Source: Halarcobacter anaerophilus
GTDB lineage: Bacteria; Campylobacterota; Campylobacteria; Campylobacterales; Arcobacteraceae
Direction of reading: 5' to 3'
Assembly (NCBI RefSeq): GCF_006459125.1
Contig: NZ_CP041070.1
Span: 930,001-994,000 of the forward strand
Length of the DNA stretch: 64,000 bases
Position 1 is the first letter of the stretch, and each line of letters starts with the position of its first letter. Below the pieces are notes generated by a model. It did not search any database, was not told where the DNA came from, and worked only from the letters and a program-made list of their open reading frames with translations. Shown here one piece after another: positions 28,206 through 38,413 of the stretch. A program made the translations under genes and the position numbers.

Positions 28206-28868
28206 TTAAGGCTTGGTATAAAAGTTAAATTTCCAGCCTTTATCTTCGGGATATTTTTCTAATTTATAATCATTCCAAACTTTAATACATCTTTTATTCC
28301 CAAGCTCTTTGCCCTTTTTTGCAAATTGATGAGCTCTACCAAAGTTTGGAAAAACTCCTTTTCCGCTTGCATACATAAAAGCAAGGTTGCATTGTGCTTT
28401 TATAAAGCCTTGTTTTGAAGCTTTCTCAAAAAGGTTTACGGCAAGTTTATAATCTTTGTCCACGGCAATGCCGTTTACTAGAAATTCTCCGACCATATTT
28501 TGCGCAGGTGCATAATCATTATTTGCCGCTTTGACAAAACTGTTATAGGCTTTTGCCGGATTGAAATAGGGTGTTTTTTTAGATAAATAGAATCTTCCTA
28601 AATAAAAAGAGGCTTTATTATCATTTAGTTTGCTGGCTTTTTCCAAAAGCTCTTTGGCTTTGGAAAAACTTTTTTCAATCTCTTTTCCTTCTAAATATAT
28701 TTTTGCCAGGTGCATCATAGCTTTTGTATTATTTTGTTCGACAAGCTCTTTATAAAAACTTAATGCCTTTATAGTGCCGTTACTTTTCTCAAAATTTCTA
28801 ACCTCTTCAAAAGTATAAGAGAATAGTGTTGAAAAGATAAGAGAGATTAAGAAAAGTTTTTTTATCAT
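28206..28868 (-). CDS. Exported Sel1-repeat protein
   Basis: A 220-residue protein with a signal peptide ([19 protein letters not shown]) followed by tandem Sel1-like helical repeats. Examples are [43 protein letters not shown] and [15 protein letters not shown]. Such repeats mediate protein contacts in the periplasm. It overlaps the alr stop by 4 bases and is the last gene of the uvrC-alr unit. Confidence 0.85.
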   Translation of the reverse strand: MIKKLFLISLIFSTLFSYTFEEVRNFEKSNGTIKALSFYKELVEQNNTKAMMHLAKIYLEGKEIEKSFSKAKELLEKASKLNDNKASFYLGRFYLSKKTPYFNPAKAYNSFVKAANNDYAPAQNMVGEFLVNGIAVDKDYKLAVNLFEKASKQGFIKAQCNLAFMYASGKGVFPNFGRAHQFAKKGKELGNKRCIKVWNDYKLEKYPEDKGWKFNFYTKP

Positions 28869-29902
28869 ATTATCTCTTTTGGAATATGCTCTTTTAAAGC
28901 TGTTGTTATTTCATAAGTGATTGTATTATGAATTTTGGCTAATTCTCTTACATCATTGAAAATACAAACCTCTTCATCATCACAGTTAATAGAAAGATTA
29001 TCCATAGAGACTTTTCCTAAAATTTCATAGCCTTTGGGTGTTAAATATTTTTGTTCACCGTTAAGTCTGAAAAAACCGTCTCCGTAACCGACTTTATATG
29101 TGGAAATTTTCATATCTTCTTGTGCCATATATTTTCCGCCGTAACCAACTCTTTGATTTTCTTTCAGTATTCTTGTAACAATTTTATCTGCCCAAAGAGA
29201 CATAACAGGTTTTAAAGTTGGATTGTCAAAGATAGAATCCGTGTCCAAATATCCATACTGAGCAATTCCGACTCTTGCAAAATCATAATCATAATTCTTA
29301 AACCTAAATAAGGCTGATGAGTTAGCGCAATGGAAGTTTGGCACAGGTATAAAAAGTTTTTCACATAAAGTTTTTATTAAGTTTTTTGCCTCGTCAAAAT
29401 TTGATTTTTGCCAAAACAATTCACATGATAATTCATCGGCACTTCTAAAGTGAGTAAAAGCCCCCGTCAAATTTAGTTTTTTTCTCAATATCCCATGAAT
29501 AGCCTCTTCCAGCTTATCCAAAGAAATTCCGTTTCTGTGCATTCCCGAATCGAATTTTATATGAACATTCGTATTTTCGGGCAGTTTTTCAATATCTTCC
29601 AAACTGTTAATTGCTATGTGAAAAGTATGTGAACAACTGTGAATATCTGTGTCAGCTAGGATTAAGATTTGTTCAAAAAGTGTCTCAATTTTTTCTGCTT
29701 CATTTATAGTTCTTACTACTGCTTTTTTTATACCGTACTCTTTTGCCATTGAAGCAATTTCTACAAGTCCGTGTCCGTAAGCATTATCTTTTAATACAAC
29801 AGCGATTTTATCTTTTGAACCTAAATGAGTCTCAATAGTTTTAAGATTGTGAAAATAATTTGATTTGTTTAATATAATTTTTGCCAAGGTTTTAACCTTC
29901 AA
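28865..29902 (-). CDS. alr: Alanine racemase
   Basis: PLP enzyme making D-alanine for peptidoglycan. The PLP lysine is Lys38 in [11 protein letters not shown]. The catalytic Tyr lies in the RVGYGGKY segment of the C-terminal beta domain, and the phosphate-binding [10 protein letters not shown] strand is present. The length of 345 is in the normal range. Its start lies 11 bases inside uvrC. The pairing of alr with uvrC looks like operon convenience rather than pathway logic. Confidence 0.95.
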   Translation of the reverse strand: MKVKTLAKIILNKSNYFHNLKTIETHLGSKDKIAVVLKDNAYGHGLVEIASMAKEYGIKKAVVRTINEAEKIETLFEQILILADTDIHSCSHTFHIAINSLEDIEKLPENTNVHIKFDSGMHRNGISLDKLEEAIHGILRKKLNLTGAFTHFRSADELSCELFWQKSNFDEAKNLIKTLCEKLFIPVPNFHCANSSALFRFKNYDYDFARVGIAQYGYLDTDSIFDNPTLKPVMSLWADKIVTRILKENQRVGYGGKYMAQEDMKISTYKVGYGDGFFRLNGEQKYLTPKGYEILGKVSMDNLSINCDDEEVCIFNDVRELAKIHNTITYEITTALKEHIPKEII

Positions 29903-31724
29903 GAGATTTAAAATAATTGATTATAAGCATAGCATCTTTTTCGTTTAGAACATCTTTCAATTCCTCAAGTTTTGCACTTTTTATATTGTCAAATGTTCCA
30001 AAATATAAAAGTAGTTTTTTCACCTTTGCTTCACCTATACCTTTGATTTGAAGAAGAGAAATTTGCGTATCTTCTCTTCTTTTCTGTTTTTTATGAAATG
30101 TTATGGCAAATCTATGAGCTTCGTCTCTTAATCTTTGTACAAATTGCAGACGTTTATCGCTTGGCAATAAATCAAGCTTCTCTATTAAACCATCTTTTTC
30201 ATAATAGATAATATCTTTTGCACTACCTTTTGCCCTGTGGGCTTTAAAATCAAGTTTTTCTTTGGCAATAGCTATAATATCAAGATTTACACCGCAAGAG
30301 TTTCTTATATCTATTGCAAGTTTAAGTAGTGTTTCTCCTCCGTCAAGAACCCACATATCAGGAGCAGGATTTTTTTCAAAACTTTCAACTCTTCTTAAAA
30401 GAGTTTCTCTCATTTGGGAGTATTCATCTTTTGATTCCAGATTATAATGCCTAAAATCGCTTTTTACAAATTTTTCTTCCCAAGTTACCATTGCTCCGAC
30501 CGTTGCTTGTCCCATCATATGAGAGTTGTCAAAACACTCAAATCTGTTTGGAATTTTTTCAAGATTAAATAGTTTTTGAAGTTGAGAATATACGGAAGAT
30601 GAATCTTTTACTGCTGAGAGCCTTAAAAGCTCTTTACAGTTGTTTAATGCAACATTTACAATCTCTTTTTTCTTCCCTCTTTTGGGATTGTTTAAAAGAA
30701 TTTTTTTAGAGAATTTCTGTTTTATAAACTCTTCAATCTCTTCTTTGTCTTCAATCTCATGGGCAATTACGATTTCATCGGGAAGCAGGGGAATTTCATT
30801 GTCATAATAGTTTATAATAGCTCTTTCGTAAGCTTCTTGTAAATCTATTGAGATATCTTCTCTGTTTGGTTTTATATAGTTGTGATTACTTGAAGCTAAT
30901 TTCCCGTCTCTAAAAAACATTCTTACTAAAACAGCTTTTGAATCTTTACTCTCTATTGCAAAAAGATCAATATTTTCATTTGTTGCCAAATCCATACCTG
31001 TATGAATTTGCGATTTTTCGATAGTTTTTATTCTATCTCTTAATTTCATAGCTTCTTCAAATCTAAACTCGCTGCTGTACTCTTCCATTTTTTTTGTTAA
31101 TTTGGAGATTAATCTGTTTTTATTATAGATATAGTCTAAAGCTTCATCCACTAACTTTGCATAATTCTCTTTTGAAATCTTTCCTTCACAAGGAGCAAAA
31201 CACTTTTTGATTTGATAAAAAAGACAAGCCTCTTTGCCTTTTATACAAGATTTTTTCTGAACCAAAGGAACAATCTCGTAAATTGAGTCTAACATGTCTC
31301 TTGCACCTGTTGAATAAGGACCGAAATATTTTATATTTTTCCCTTTTAAGACTTTTCTTGTAATTTCCAATCTAGGAAAATCCTCGTTAAAATCAATATA
31401 AATATAAGGATATGTTTTATCATCTCTTAAAAGTATGTTATATTTGGGTTTGAGTTGTTTAATTAATGAATTTTCTAAAATCAAAGCATCATGCTCGTTT
31501 GGCACGACTATCCATTCTAAAGATTTAACTTCGGTTATCATTTTATAAATTCGGGCACTAAGTTTATCAGCAGGTAATAGTTTAGGTGTAAATCTAAAGT
31601 ATGATTTAACTCTGTTTTTTAGTATTTTTGCCTTACCTATATAAAGAAGTTTTCCTTTTGCATCAAAATATTGGTAGACTCCTGCTTTATTTGGCAGTTG
31701 TTTTAGTTTTTCTTCTAAATTCAT
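29892..31724 (-). CDS. uvrC: UvrABC system protein C
   Basis: Nucleotide-excision-repair nuclease that makes both incisions around DNA damage together with UvrB. It has an N-terminal GIY-YIG domain ([20 protein letters not shown], residues ~12-31), a Cys-containing segment and a UVR motif (~200-235), a central RNase H-like domain ([19 protein letters not shown]), and a C-terminal tandem HhH ([15 protein letters not shown]). The length of 610 is normal. It is the first gene of a minus-strand operon and faces the DNA-repair-related gene at 31825. Confidence 0.97.
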   Translation of the reverse strand: MNLEEKLKQLPNKAGVYQYFDAKGKLLYIGKAKILKNRVKSYFRFTPKLLPADKLSARIYKMITEVKSLEWIVVPNEHDALILENSLIKQLKPKYNILLRDDKTYPYIYIDFNEDFPRLEITRKVLKGKNIKYFGPYSTGARDMLDSIYEIVPLVQKKSCIKGKEACLFYQIKKCFAPCEGKISKENYAKLVDEALDYIYNKNRLISKLTKKMEEYSSEFRFEEAMKLRDRIKTIEKSQIHTGMDLATNENIDLFAIESKDSKAVLVRMFFRDGKLASSNHNYIKPNREDISIDLQEAYERAIINYYDNEIPLLPDEIVIAHEIEDKEEIEEFIKQKFSKKILLNNPKRGKKKEIVNVALNNCKELLRLSAVKDSSSVYSQLQKLFNLEKIPNRFECFDNSHMMGQATVGAMVTWEEKFVKSDFRHYNLESKDEYSQMRETLLRRVESFEKNPAPDMWVLDGGETLLKLAIDIRNSCGVNLDIIAIAKEKLDFKAHRAKGSAKDIIYYEKDGLIEKLDLLPSDKRLQFVQRLRDEAHRFAITFHKKQKRREDTQISLLQIKGIGEAKVKKLLLYFGTFDNIKSAKLEELKDVLNEKDAMLIINYFKSLEG

Positions 31725-31786
31725 CGGGGAATTTTATCTAAAATATCCTTTGTAAAAAAACACTTTGTATTTAAATATCAATTGTA

Positions 31787-31792
31787 TATAAT
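31787..31792 (+). promoter_or_regulatory. Probable -10 box of the HMCES/YedK-like gene
   Basis: TATAAT within TTGTATATAATAC, 33 bases before the start codon, in the 100-base gap between divergent uvrC and this gene. Confidence 0.5.
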
Positions 31793-31824
31793 ACAAAAAA
31801 ATAAAAGACAAAGATAGATTTAAT

Positions 31825-32511
31825 ATGCCCGGACGATTAGCAATATTCAGTGATACTGTTTTTAAAGAAGATGCAAAAACTCTTATTAAAAATGATATGG
31901 TAGGAGATTTAAACAAAAATTATAATATAGCTCCGACTCTGCCTATACCTGCACTTTTAAACAACGGTAATTATCTTTATACTCATTTTGGATATTTACC
32001 TTCTTGGGCAAAAGATAGAAGTTCGATGAATATAAATGCAAGAAGCGAATCTATTTATGAAAAAAAGAGTTTTAGAGAATCTTTTAAATCAAGAAGATGT
32101 ATTATTCCTCTAAACGGTTTCTATGAGTGGCAAATAGAAGATAAAGAAAAGAAGCCGTATTTTGTCAAAGATATAAAAAACGACTATTTGGCTGTTGCCG
32201 GAATTTGGGATGAATGGTTTGATTTTAAATTAAATATGAGAGTGGTTACCGTAGCTTTGATAACTTGTGACGCAAATGAAAAATTATCAAAAATTCACCA
32301 CAGAATGCCCATAATTTTAGAAAAAAAAGATTTTCAATCCTGGCTTTATAATGAAAACTTATCTGAACTGATAAAACTTTTTAGACCTTACAATGGAGAA
32401 AATCTAAATATTTATGAAGTTACGACAGAGGTAAATAAAGTTTTATTTAACGACTTATCTTGCATTCAACAGATAGAAGAAAAACAAGAGGGACAATTAT
32501 CTTTTTTTTAG
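31825..32511 (+). CDS. HMCES/YedK (SRAP) family protein with Pro in place of catalytic Cys2
   Basis: Family members shield abasic sites in single-stranded DNA through a thiazolidine cross-link from Cys2, exposed after Met removal. Here the start reads MPGR instead of MCGR, so residue 2 is Pro. The other active-site residues are conserved: Asn71 and Arg73 (INARSES), Glu101 (NGFYEWQ), and His158/His159 (KIHHRMP). The length of 228 is normal. No in-frame start that would supply a Cys is present upstream. Met-Pro would be processed by methionine aminopeptidase, leaving an N-terminal proline, as in Fpg/MutM glycosylases. The last 15 bases overlap the convergent kinase gene. Confidence 0.88.
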   Translation: MPGRLAIFSDTVFKEDAKTLIKNDMVGDLNKNYNIAPTLPIPALLNNGNYLYTHFGYLPSWAKDRSSMNINARSESIYEKKSFRESFKSRRCIIPLNGFYEWQIEDKEKKPYFVKDIKNDYLAVAGIWDEWFDFKLNMRVVTVALITCDANEKLSKIHHRMPIILEKKDFQSWLYNENLSELIKLFRPYNGENLNIYEVTTEVNKVLFNDLSCIQQIEEKQEGQLSFF

Positions 32512-33432
32512 TGTGAATAAAGCCCCGTTTTCAATATTTTTGGCGGTTAATTCCGTATTATTCTTTTTTGCTATTTGGTAGCTCATATAAAGTCCGATAC
32601 CACTGCCTTTGTCTTTTTTCGTGGTAAAATTGGCTTTGAATATATCATTGATTATACTTTTATCTATTCCTCCTGCATTATCGGATATCTCAATAATTTT
32701 TTCATCATTTTCTTCATAAACTTTTATAAATATTTCTCTGTTTTCTAAATTTTTTTCTACAAAAGCATCTTTTGAGTTATTGATTATATTTAAGATTATA
32801 TGTTTAAATTCATTTTCGATTCCCATAAGTTCAAAATCGTCAAGAATTTCAAGCTTAGTATGAATCTTAAATTTTATAAATTCATCTTTTACGAAAAGAA
32901 ATACTTTTTCTATCATCTCTTTTACATTAAAATATTTTTGTTCTTTATTTGGTCTGAAAAAAGTTCTAAATTCGTTTAGAGTTGTATTCATATGTTCTAT
33001 AATATCAGTTGCTTTTTCTTGAAACTCTTTTATATACTCTTCATCAATTTTTGAACTTTGAAAATCAAAATCGAGCATGCTTAATTTTAGGTTTAAAATT
33101 CCCAAAGGCTGTGCCCACTGATGTGCAATCGCGTCAATCATCTCTCCCATTGCAGCAAATTTAGATTGTTCAATAAGCATTTTCTCTTTTTCTTCTCTTT
33201 TTTTAATCTCTTCTTCTACTTTTTTCTCTAAATTATTTTTATACTCATCTAATTGTTCATTTGCTTCTAGAAGTCTTAACTGCATTTTGTCGCTTTGTTT
33301 AATAATTTTATCCAATCTCTCACTTTTTCTTTTATAGTCATCTAAAAGTTCGAAAAGCCCGTCTTTAAAATTAATATAATCTTTTTTTAAAAACTTACCG
33401 ATGTATTGAGTGTTGTCATTTTTTCTTTTCAT
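32497..33432 (-). CDS. Soluble histidine kinase of the Sia-like module
   Basis: A 311-residue kinase without membrane segments. The N-terminal ~90 residues are a coiled coil. They contain DKIIKQSDKMQ (residues 41-51), a motif shared with the HD-GYP protein at 38812. The H-box is His104 in AIAHQWAQPLG. The HATPase domain has the N-box NIINNSKDAF, DNAGGI, and GSGIGLYMSYQI. It is the last gene of the minus-strand operon, overlapping the sensor phosphatase gene by 4 bases. No response regulator gene is nearby. It may be controlled through the coiled coil by SiaC (inference). Confidence 0.9.
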   Translation of the reverse strand: MKRKNDNTQYIGKFLKKDYINFKDGLFELLDDYKRKSERLDKIIKQSDKMQLRLLEANEQLDEYKNNLEKKVEEEIKKREEKEKMLIEQSKFAAMGEMIDAIAHQWAQPLGILNLKLSMLDFDFQSSKIDEEYIKEFQEKATDIIEHMNTTLNEFRTFFRPNKEQKYFNVKEMIEKVFLFVKDEFIKFKIHTKLEILDDFELMGIENEFKHIILNIINNSKDAFVEKNLENREIFIKVYEENDEKIIEISDNAGGIDKSIINDIFKANFTTKKDKGSGIGLYMSYQIAKKNNTELTAKNIENGALFTLKKR

Positions 33433-36400
33433 ATTTTTAATCCTACAATTGTGATATCGTCATTATTTTCATACTTGTTTTGATACTTTTTCATTTCATT
33501 AAGTAGAATTTCCTGCTGTTTTTTCAAAGGAAGATTAATATTGTCTTTTAACAAATTGATAAACTTTCTTCTTCCAAAAGGAAAGCCTTTTTCTCCTCCG
33601 TTTTGATCAATATATCCATCTGTAGTAAGATAGAATTGCATATTTTTTTTAACTTTTATAGTATGTTCTTTAAAAACATGCTCTATATCGGATTTTTTGT
33701 ACCCAATGGAGTGTCTATCTGCTTTAATCATTTTTATTTCACCTTTATATTCATAAAAAAGAGGAATTTCAGCTCCGGCAAATTTAATTATATTCTCTTT
33801 TTTATTATAGTATAAAATGGCTCCGTCAAAACCTGCATTTGAAATAGATGTTTGATCTTCTTGTTTTAGTAAATGTTTCATACTTTTATTAAAAACAGTT
33901 AATAGTTTAGCAGGGTTAACGACTTCATCACTACTTATTATATTTGATATAATTTGTCTCTCAATCGCTTTAACCAGCATTGTAACAAAAGCTCCCGCAA
34001 CTCCATGTCCCGTACAATCAACTAACATTAATATACACTCATTTTCATCTCTTAACTCTTCAAACAGGTATATATCTCCGCCTACTATATCCTTTGGCTG
34101 CCAAATAGTAAGATAATCGTTAAAGTATTTTTTAAACAGATCTTCTTCGGGAATCAGTGCATCTTGTATTATTGAGGCATATTTAATACTATCTTTAATA
34201 TTTTGATTGATTTGTTCAAGCTCTTTTCTTATATCTTCAAGATTTGTAATATCCGTAAAAACCGCAGATTTTAATTTTCTGCCAATAGGCATAAGTGCTG
34301 CCGTTACGCTGAATACATGTTCTTTTCCATCTTTTTTTATTGAAACTTTGTTAATCTTTTTTTTGTTCTCTATAATATAGTCTGTCCATTTTTGATTATT
34401 CATAAATGTTTGAAGAAAACCTTTTGGAGCTTCCGTATTAAAAGTGTTACAGATACAATCTCCGTATCTTTTTTTAAACTCTTCTATTGTCTCAACTTCG
34501 AAAAAATCTTTAAAAGATTTATTTACGGAGACTAGGCTCTCTTCGTCTGTAGTAACAATCATCTGTTCTTGGGAATCTAATATTGTTTGGACGAATTTTT
34601 TCTGCTCTGAAAGTTCTATTGTTCTCTCTTCTACTTTTTTCTCTAGATTTTTACTTAAATCTTCTACTCTTTTTTTATCGGTAATATCTTGACTTATTGA
34701 TTTATAACCGATAATTTGCCTTTCATCATTGTAATTTGGTTCTATTTTTGAATATAACCAGTAAGAGGTTCCGTCTTTTTTTTTGTTTTGAATCTCTCCT
34801 TCCCAAACTTTAGCCGCTTTTAGACTCTCCCAAAGTTCTTTGAAAGTCTCTTTTTCCATTTTAGGGTGTTTTACAATATTGTGTTGTTTACCTATTAGTT
34901 CAGCAGATGAATAGCCTGAAATTTTGCAAAAAGCCTTACTTACGAGTGTAATTTTACCTTCTAAATCCGTATGTGAAAATATTACGTTTCTATCAAGAGA
35001 ATCAAGTGAATTTTGCAACTCTTGTTTTTGTTTATTAATATCGGCAGTTTTTTTCTCAACTAAACTTCTTAATTTTTTATTCCAATAAACTATAATTGAT
35101 AAGATTGCCAATATTATTAAAATGGTCGGTAATACATACGATAATATTTTTTTTAGAGGAAAACCTTTACTCTCTTCAACTTTTACTTTAACCCAGCCGT
35201 TGTAAATCCTTTCTTTATCTTTTTGGCTTATTGTTTTAAATACTTTATTTACAATAGAGAGCAGTTCCGGCATTTTGGGATTAATTAAATAGTGATGATG
35301 AAAATCTTCTCCGGTTGTTCCTGCAAGTTTTAGATTATCTTTTCCTATTTTCGATATATTGTATAAAGCAGGAGCAATATGCCCGACATAAATATCTGCT
35401 TCTTTATTTGATACCTTAAGAAGAGCTTCAAATATACTGTTTGTTTCAATAATTTTTGTTTTTGGATAGAGACCTTTTATGTAATTATAGCTTGTGTAGT
35501 ATTTTGGAATAGAAAAAACTTTGTTTTTTACGCTATCTAATGATTGCACATAGTCAATATTTTCATTTGTTACCATTACCATAGGATAAGATGCATATTC
35601 ATCGGAAACTAATCCAAAAGAGGTCTCTTTTTTACTGGTTCCTATTCCGGGAATTAGGTCTATCTCTCCTTTTTTAAACTTTTCAAGTACATCATGCCAT
35701 GAATTTGAGGGTACATATTTAAATTCTATTTCTGTTTCATCCGCAATAATATTTAAATAGTCTCCCATAATACCGGACATAGAATTATTTTCGATTATTG
35801 ATAAAGGTTTCCAATCTATTTCACTATATTTGACCACAATTTTTTTATCTAACCATTTATACTCTTTTTTGCTAAAATTGATTTTTCTTTTTTGATTAAA
35901 CCATTTTAGTTTCAATTTGTCGATATCTTCTAAAGAGACTTTTTTCATAGCCTTTTTTAAAATAGATTGTAATAAAGGATAATCATTTCTAACTGCAATA
36001 TAAAGATTTTCCATTTCAGGATCGTCTGCTTTTACATCCGAGGTATATTTTAAACCTTTTATAACATTTTCAGAGAGCATATTGTTTAATATTGCAGTTT
36101 TACCAAGTGTTGCATCAACTTCACCGTAAACAACGGCTTTTATACTCTCCAAAGTATTAGGGTAGCTTACTACTTCAATTTTTGGAAAATTTTCTTCCAA
36201 ATATTCTTCATAAATAAAACCTTTGACTACTGAGACTTTTTTACCGAATAAAGAGTGCAAGTCGCTGATATCTTCTCTCTCCTCTTTTGCTAGAATTGAA
36301 GTGAGATTTCTTGCATAAACGCCAACATAAAGCAAACTCTTTTCTCTATGTTTTGTTTTTGCAATATTCAACATAACATCAATTTTTTTATTAAAGGCTT

Positions 36401-36971
36401 TTTTTAGAGATTCATCCCAGGTTCCTGTTTCAAATTTGATTTTTAAACCGGCTATTCGGGCAAGTAATTTCATATAATCAATTGAATATCCCAAAGGTGT
36501 ATCATTTTTATTAAAGTTAAAAGGTGCCCAATCATACTCATTGTGTACTTTTATTACGGGATGTGTTTTTAGCCACTTCTTCTCTTCATCATTTAATAAA
36601 ATTGATTCGGCAGCATTTTTATAACAAACTTTTATTCTGCCTATTAATTCATTTTTATAAATTATTTCGGATATTCTTGGAACACAATCTATTTGTAAAG
36701 CTGTTTCGTCAAAGGATTCATTAAGAATTTCGGAATCCCTGTTTTTATATAAAAACAAAAATCTTTTATTTGTCAAACTATCATAAACTGCAATATATTT
36801 TATTTGACTATTCTCTTGCATATAGGTTTTTAATATATTTTCTACTTCTTCTTCATTTAACTCATAAAATGAACTTGCAATGGAGTTGGAAATACCTTTA
36901 TCAAGATTTTTTTGATCTGCAAAAATATTTGAGAAAAGTATTAGTAGAAGAAGTAAAAATCTGAAAATCAT
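33429..36971 (-). CDS. Membrane sensor: two solute-binding domains, two PAS domains, SpoIIE phosphatase
   Basis: A 1180-residue sensor that should detect a ligand in the periplasm and dephosphorylate a cytosolic partner. Order of domains: signal peptide (1-18); two family-3 solute-binding domains (~115-350 and ~365-605, each with an FNFN/W-P-containing start); a membrane helix (~610-630); PAS (~660-780); PAS (~790-910); and a C-terminal PP2C/SpoIIE phosphatase (~935-1180). Phosphatase metal sites are visible as VGGDIY, DCTGHGVAGAF and NNDDITIVG. By position and output domain it corresponds to SiaA of the SiaABC system, although its sensor part is different. It overlaps both operon neighbours by 4 bases. 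Confidence 0.9.
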   Translation of the reverse strand: MIFRFLLLLLILFSNIFADQKNLDKGISNSIASSFYELNEEEVENILKTYMQENSQIKYIAVYDSLTNKRFLFLYKNRDSEILNESFDETALQIDCVPRISEIIYKNELIGRIKVCYKNAAESILLNDEEKKWLKTHPVIKVHNEYDWAPFNFNKNDTPLGYSIDYMKLLARIAGLKIKFETGTWDESLKKAFNKKIDVMLNIAKTKHREKSLLYVGVYARNLTSILAKEEREDISDLHSLFGKKVSVVKGFIYEEYLEENFPKIEVVSYPNTLESIKAVVYGEVDATLGKTAILNNMLSENVIKGLKYTSDVKADDPEMENLYIAVRNDYPLLQSILKKAMKKVSLEDIDKLKLKWFNQKRKINFSKKEYKWLDKKIVVKYSEIDWKPLSIIENNSMSGIMGDYLNIIADETEIEFKYVPSNSWHDVLEKFKKGEIDLIPGIGTSKKETSFGLVSDEYASYPMVMVTNENIDYVQSLDSVKNKVFSIPKYYTSYNYIKGLYPKTKIIETNSIFEALLKVSNKEADIYVGHIAPALYNISKIGKDNLKLAGTTGEDFHHHYLINPKMPELLSIVNKVFKTISQKDKERIYNGWVKVKVEESKGFPLKKILSYVLPTILIILAILSIIVYWNKKLRSLVEKKTADINKQKQELQNSLDSLDRNVIFSHTDLEGKITLVSKAFCKISGYSSAELIGKQHNIVKHPKMEKETFKELWESLKAAKVWEGEIQNKKKDGTSYWLYSKIEPNYNDERQIIGYKSISQDITDKKRVEDLSKNLEKKVEERTIELSEQKKFVQTILDSQEQMIVTTDEESLVSVNKSFKDFFEVETIEEFKKRYGDCICNTFNTEAPKGFLQTFMNNQKWTDYIIENKKKINKVSIKKDGKEHVFSVTAALMPIGRKLKSAVFTDITNLEDIRKELEQINQNIKDSIKYASIIQDALIPEEDLFKKYFNDYLTIWQPKDIVGGDIYLFEELRDENECILMLVDCTGHGVAGAFVTMLVKAIERQIISNIISSDEVVNPAKLLTVFNKSMKHLLKQEDQTSISNAGFDGAILYYNKKENIIKFAGAEIPLFYEYKGEIKMIKADRHSIGYKKSDIEHVFKEHTIKVKKNMQFYLTTDGYIDQNGGEKGFPFGRRKFINLLKDNINLPLKKQQEILLNEMKKYQNKYENNDDITIVGLKI

Positions 36972-37684
36972 TTACTTCTCTTTATATAAAGATTAATTTT
37001 TTCTATCAATTCATCGGGAACTTTTTTTGAACATATTAAATATCGTTTGTTTCCTTTGGGAATACCCTCTATTTTATAAAAAAGCAGATTTTTATAATTA
37101 TTCTTTTTCAGAAGTAAAGTAGCTTCTTCTTTTGATATAAACATAAAGTCGGCTCTTCCTCTTTCTATTAAAGTAAGCATTTTTTCATTATTTGAATAAA
37201 CTTCACTTTTTTTGATTTTATAGTTTTCGATTTTTTTATCTAAAAAATTTCCATAAGAGTATGAGGCTTTTGTTAAAACAGTATATTTCTTATTGTTTAA
37301 AAGTTTATCAATATTTATATTTTCAAGTTCTATATTTTTCTCTTTTTTTGCAATAATACCAAATGGTTTATCTTGATATAAAGGCAGAGTATATTTTGCA
37401 TATTTTTCTCTTTCTTTGTTTTTAAACCATCCCAAAGCGCATATTTTATTTACATTTGCTTTTATCTCAAAAAGATGCCTTTTTGAAGGTTTCTCTTTTA
37501 GTACATAAGATATCTTTGCTTCATTTAAAGCTTTAATTGCTGGAGTTGCAACTAAACCCGTTAAGGAGTTATTCTCTTTTTTTACATAAGGTATTCTCTC
37601 TTCATATGCAATTTCTAAAATAGAATCTGCTGCTATTAATACATTTGAAAATAAAAATAAAATAAAGAGAGCTTTTTTATACAT
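36968..37684 (-). CDS. Periplasmic solute-binding protein (family 3)
   Basis: A 238-residue exported protein (signal peptide to about Ala19) with the family-3 solute-binding pattern: EIAYEERIPYV at the N-terminus and FMFISKEEATLLL in the second lobe. No ABC transporter genes are adjacent. It is the first gene of the operon with the SpoIIE sensor (4-base overlap), which itself has two such domains. It is therefore more likely a ligand sensor or presenter than an uptake component (inference). Confidence 0.85.
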   Translation of the reverse strand: MYKKALFILFLFSNVLIAADSILEIAYEERIPYVKKENNSLTGLVATPAIKALNEAKISYVLKEKPSKRHLFEIKANVNKICALGWFKNKEREKYAKYTLPLYQDKPFGIIAKKEKNIELENINIDKLLNNKKYTVLTKASYSYGNFLDKKIENYKIKKSEVYSNNEKMLTLIERGRADFMFISKEEATLLLKKNNYKNLLFYKIEGIPKGNKRYLICSKKVPDELIEKINLYIKRSK

Positions 37685-37753
37685 TTCTTCTCCTAAATTA
37701 GAAATTATAATATATAATGTATAAAAATTAATTTTATTAACAACTATTATTTA

Positions 37754-37784
37754 TACAAAAGTGATATTAAATTACTCTTTTGTA
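37754..37784. promoter_or_regulatory. Inverted repeat between the two Sia-like operons
   Basis: TACAAAAG (37754-37761) and CTTTTGTA (37777-37784) are perfect 8-bp arms around a 15-base spacer. They lie in the 170-base divergent promoter region of the two signalling operons. This is a candidate site for coordinated control; no regulator gene is identified. Confidence 0.4.
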
Positions 37785-37854
37785 ATTATTTATTTTATTT
37801 TTTTTTGATAAAATAAAGTTTATGTAAGGTAAGAAGTAAAGTACAGGGGCTGAA

Positions 37855-38409
37855 ATGAATATAAAAGTGATTCAAAATATAGTGGATGAAGACGGAATAA
37901 TATTTTTAACTTACGGAGGCTTTATCTCTCAATCACTAATTACTTCGATGATGGAAGCTTTAGAAAAAGAGACAATAGCAAATGAGTTGAGTTTGGGAGT
38001 ATCTAACAATATTTTTACGATATTTATAGAACTTACCCAAAACATGATGAATTATTCAAAAAAGAAAGAACTAACTTCTAATGAATTAGCCTCACAAGGT
38101 TTGGTTGTAGTTACAAAAGACAGAGCAGACAACTATTTTATACATAGTCAAAATATTGTTACCTCAGAGGATAAACAAAAAATAGAAAAGAGGTTAAAAG
38201 AGATTTTGTCTTTAACAAAAGATGAAATAAAAAAAAGATACAGAGAAGCTAGAAGAAGCGGTAAAGATAAACACGGTAGAGGCGGGGGAATAGGATTTTA
38301 TGAAATAGCAAAAAGAAGTGATGAAATAAAATTCGAATTTAATGAAATTAATGACGAAAAGTATTATTTTCATTTTATAGCAAAGATTGTCGGTAAAAAG
38401 GAGAAATAA
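37855..38409 (+). CDS. siaB: SiaB family protein kinase
   Basis: A 184-residue GHKL-type kinase that, in Pseudomonas, phosphorylates SiaC. The ATP-binding N-box is FIELTQNMMNYS (residues ~60-71). A glycine-rich G-box GRGGGIGF lies at ~140-147, within GKDKHGRGGGIGFYEIAK. There is no membrane segment. It is the first gene of the plus-strand operon, 4 bases before the siaC-like gene, and divergent from the SpoIIE phosphatase that would oppose it. Confidence 0.88.
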   Translation: MNIKVIQNIVDEDGIIFLTYGGFISQSLITSMMEALEKETIANELSLGVSNNIFTIFIELTQNMMNYSKKKELTSNELASQGLVVVTKDRADNYFIHSQNIVTSEDKQKIEKRLKEILSLTKDEIKKRYREARRSGKDKHGRGGGIGFYEIAKRSDEIKFEFNEINDEKYYFHFIAKIVGKKEK

Positions 38410-38413
38410 GTAA

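Noticed and set aside
31801-31827. Alternative upstream start that would give the HMCES-like protein a Cys at residue 2
   Set aside because: The in-frame upstream codons contain no suitable start and no Cys; MPGR aligns directly with MCGR of the family.
33429-36971. Reading the large sensor as a transport protein because of its solute-binding domains
   Set aside because: No ABC permease or ATPase is nearby, and the protein continues through one membrane helix into PAS and SpoIIE domains.
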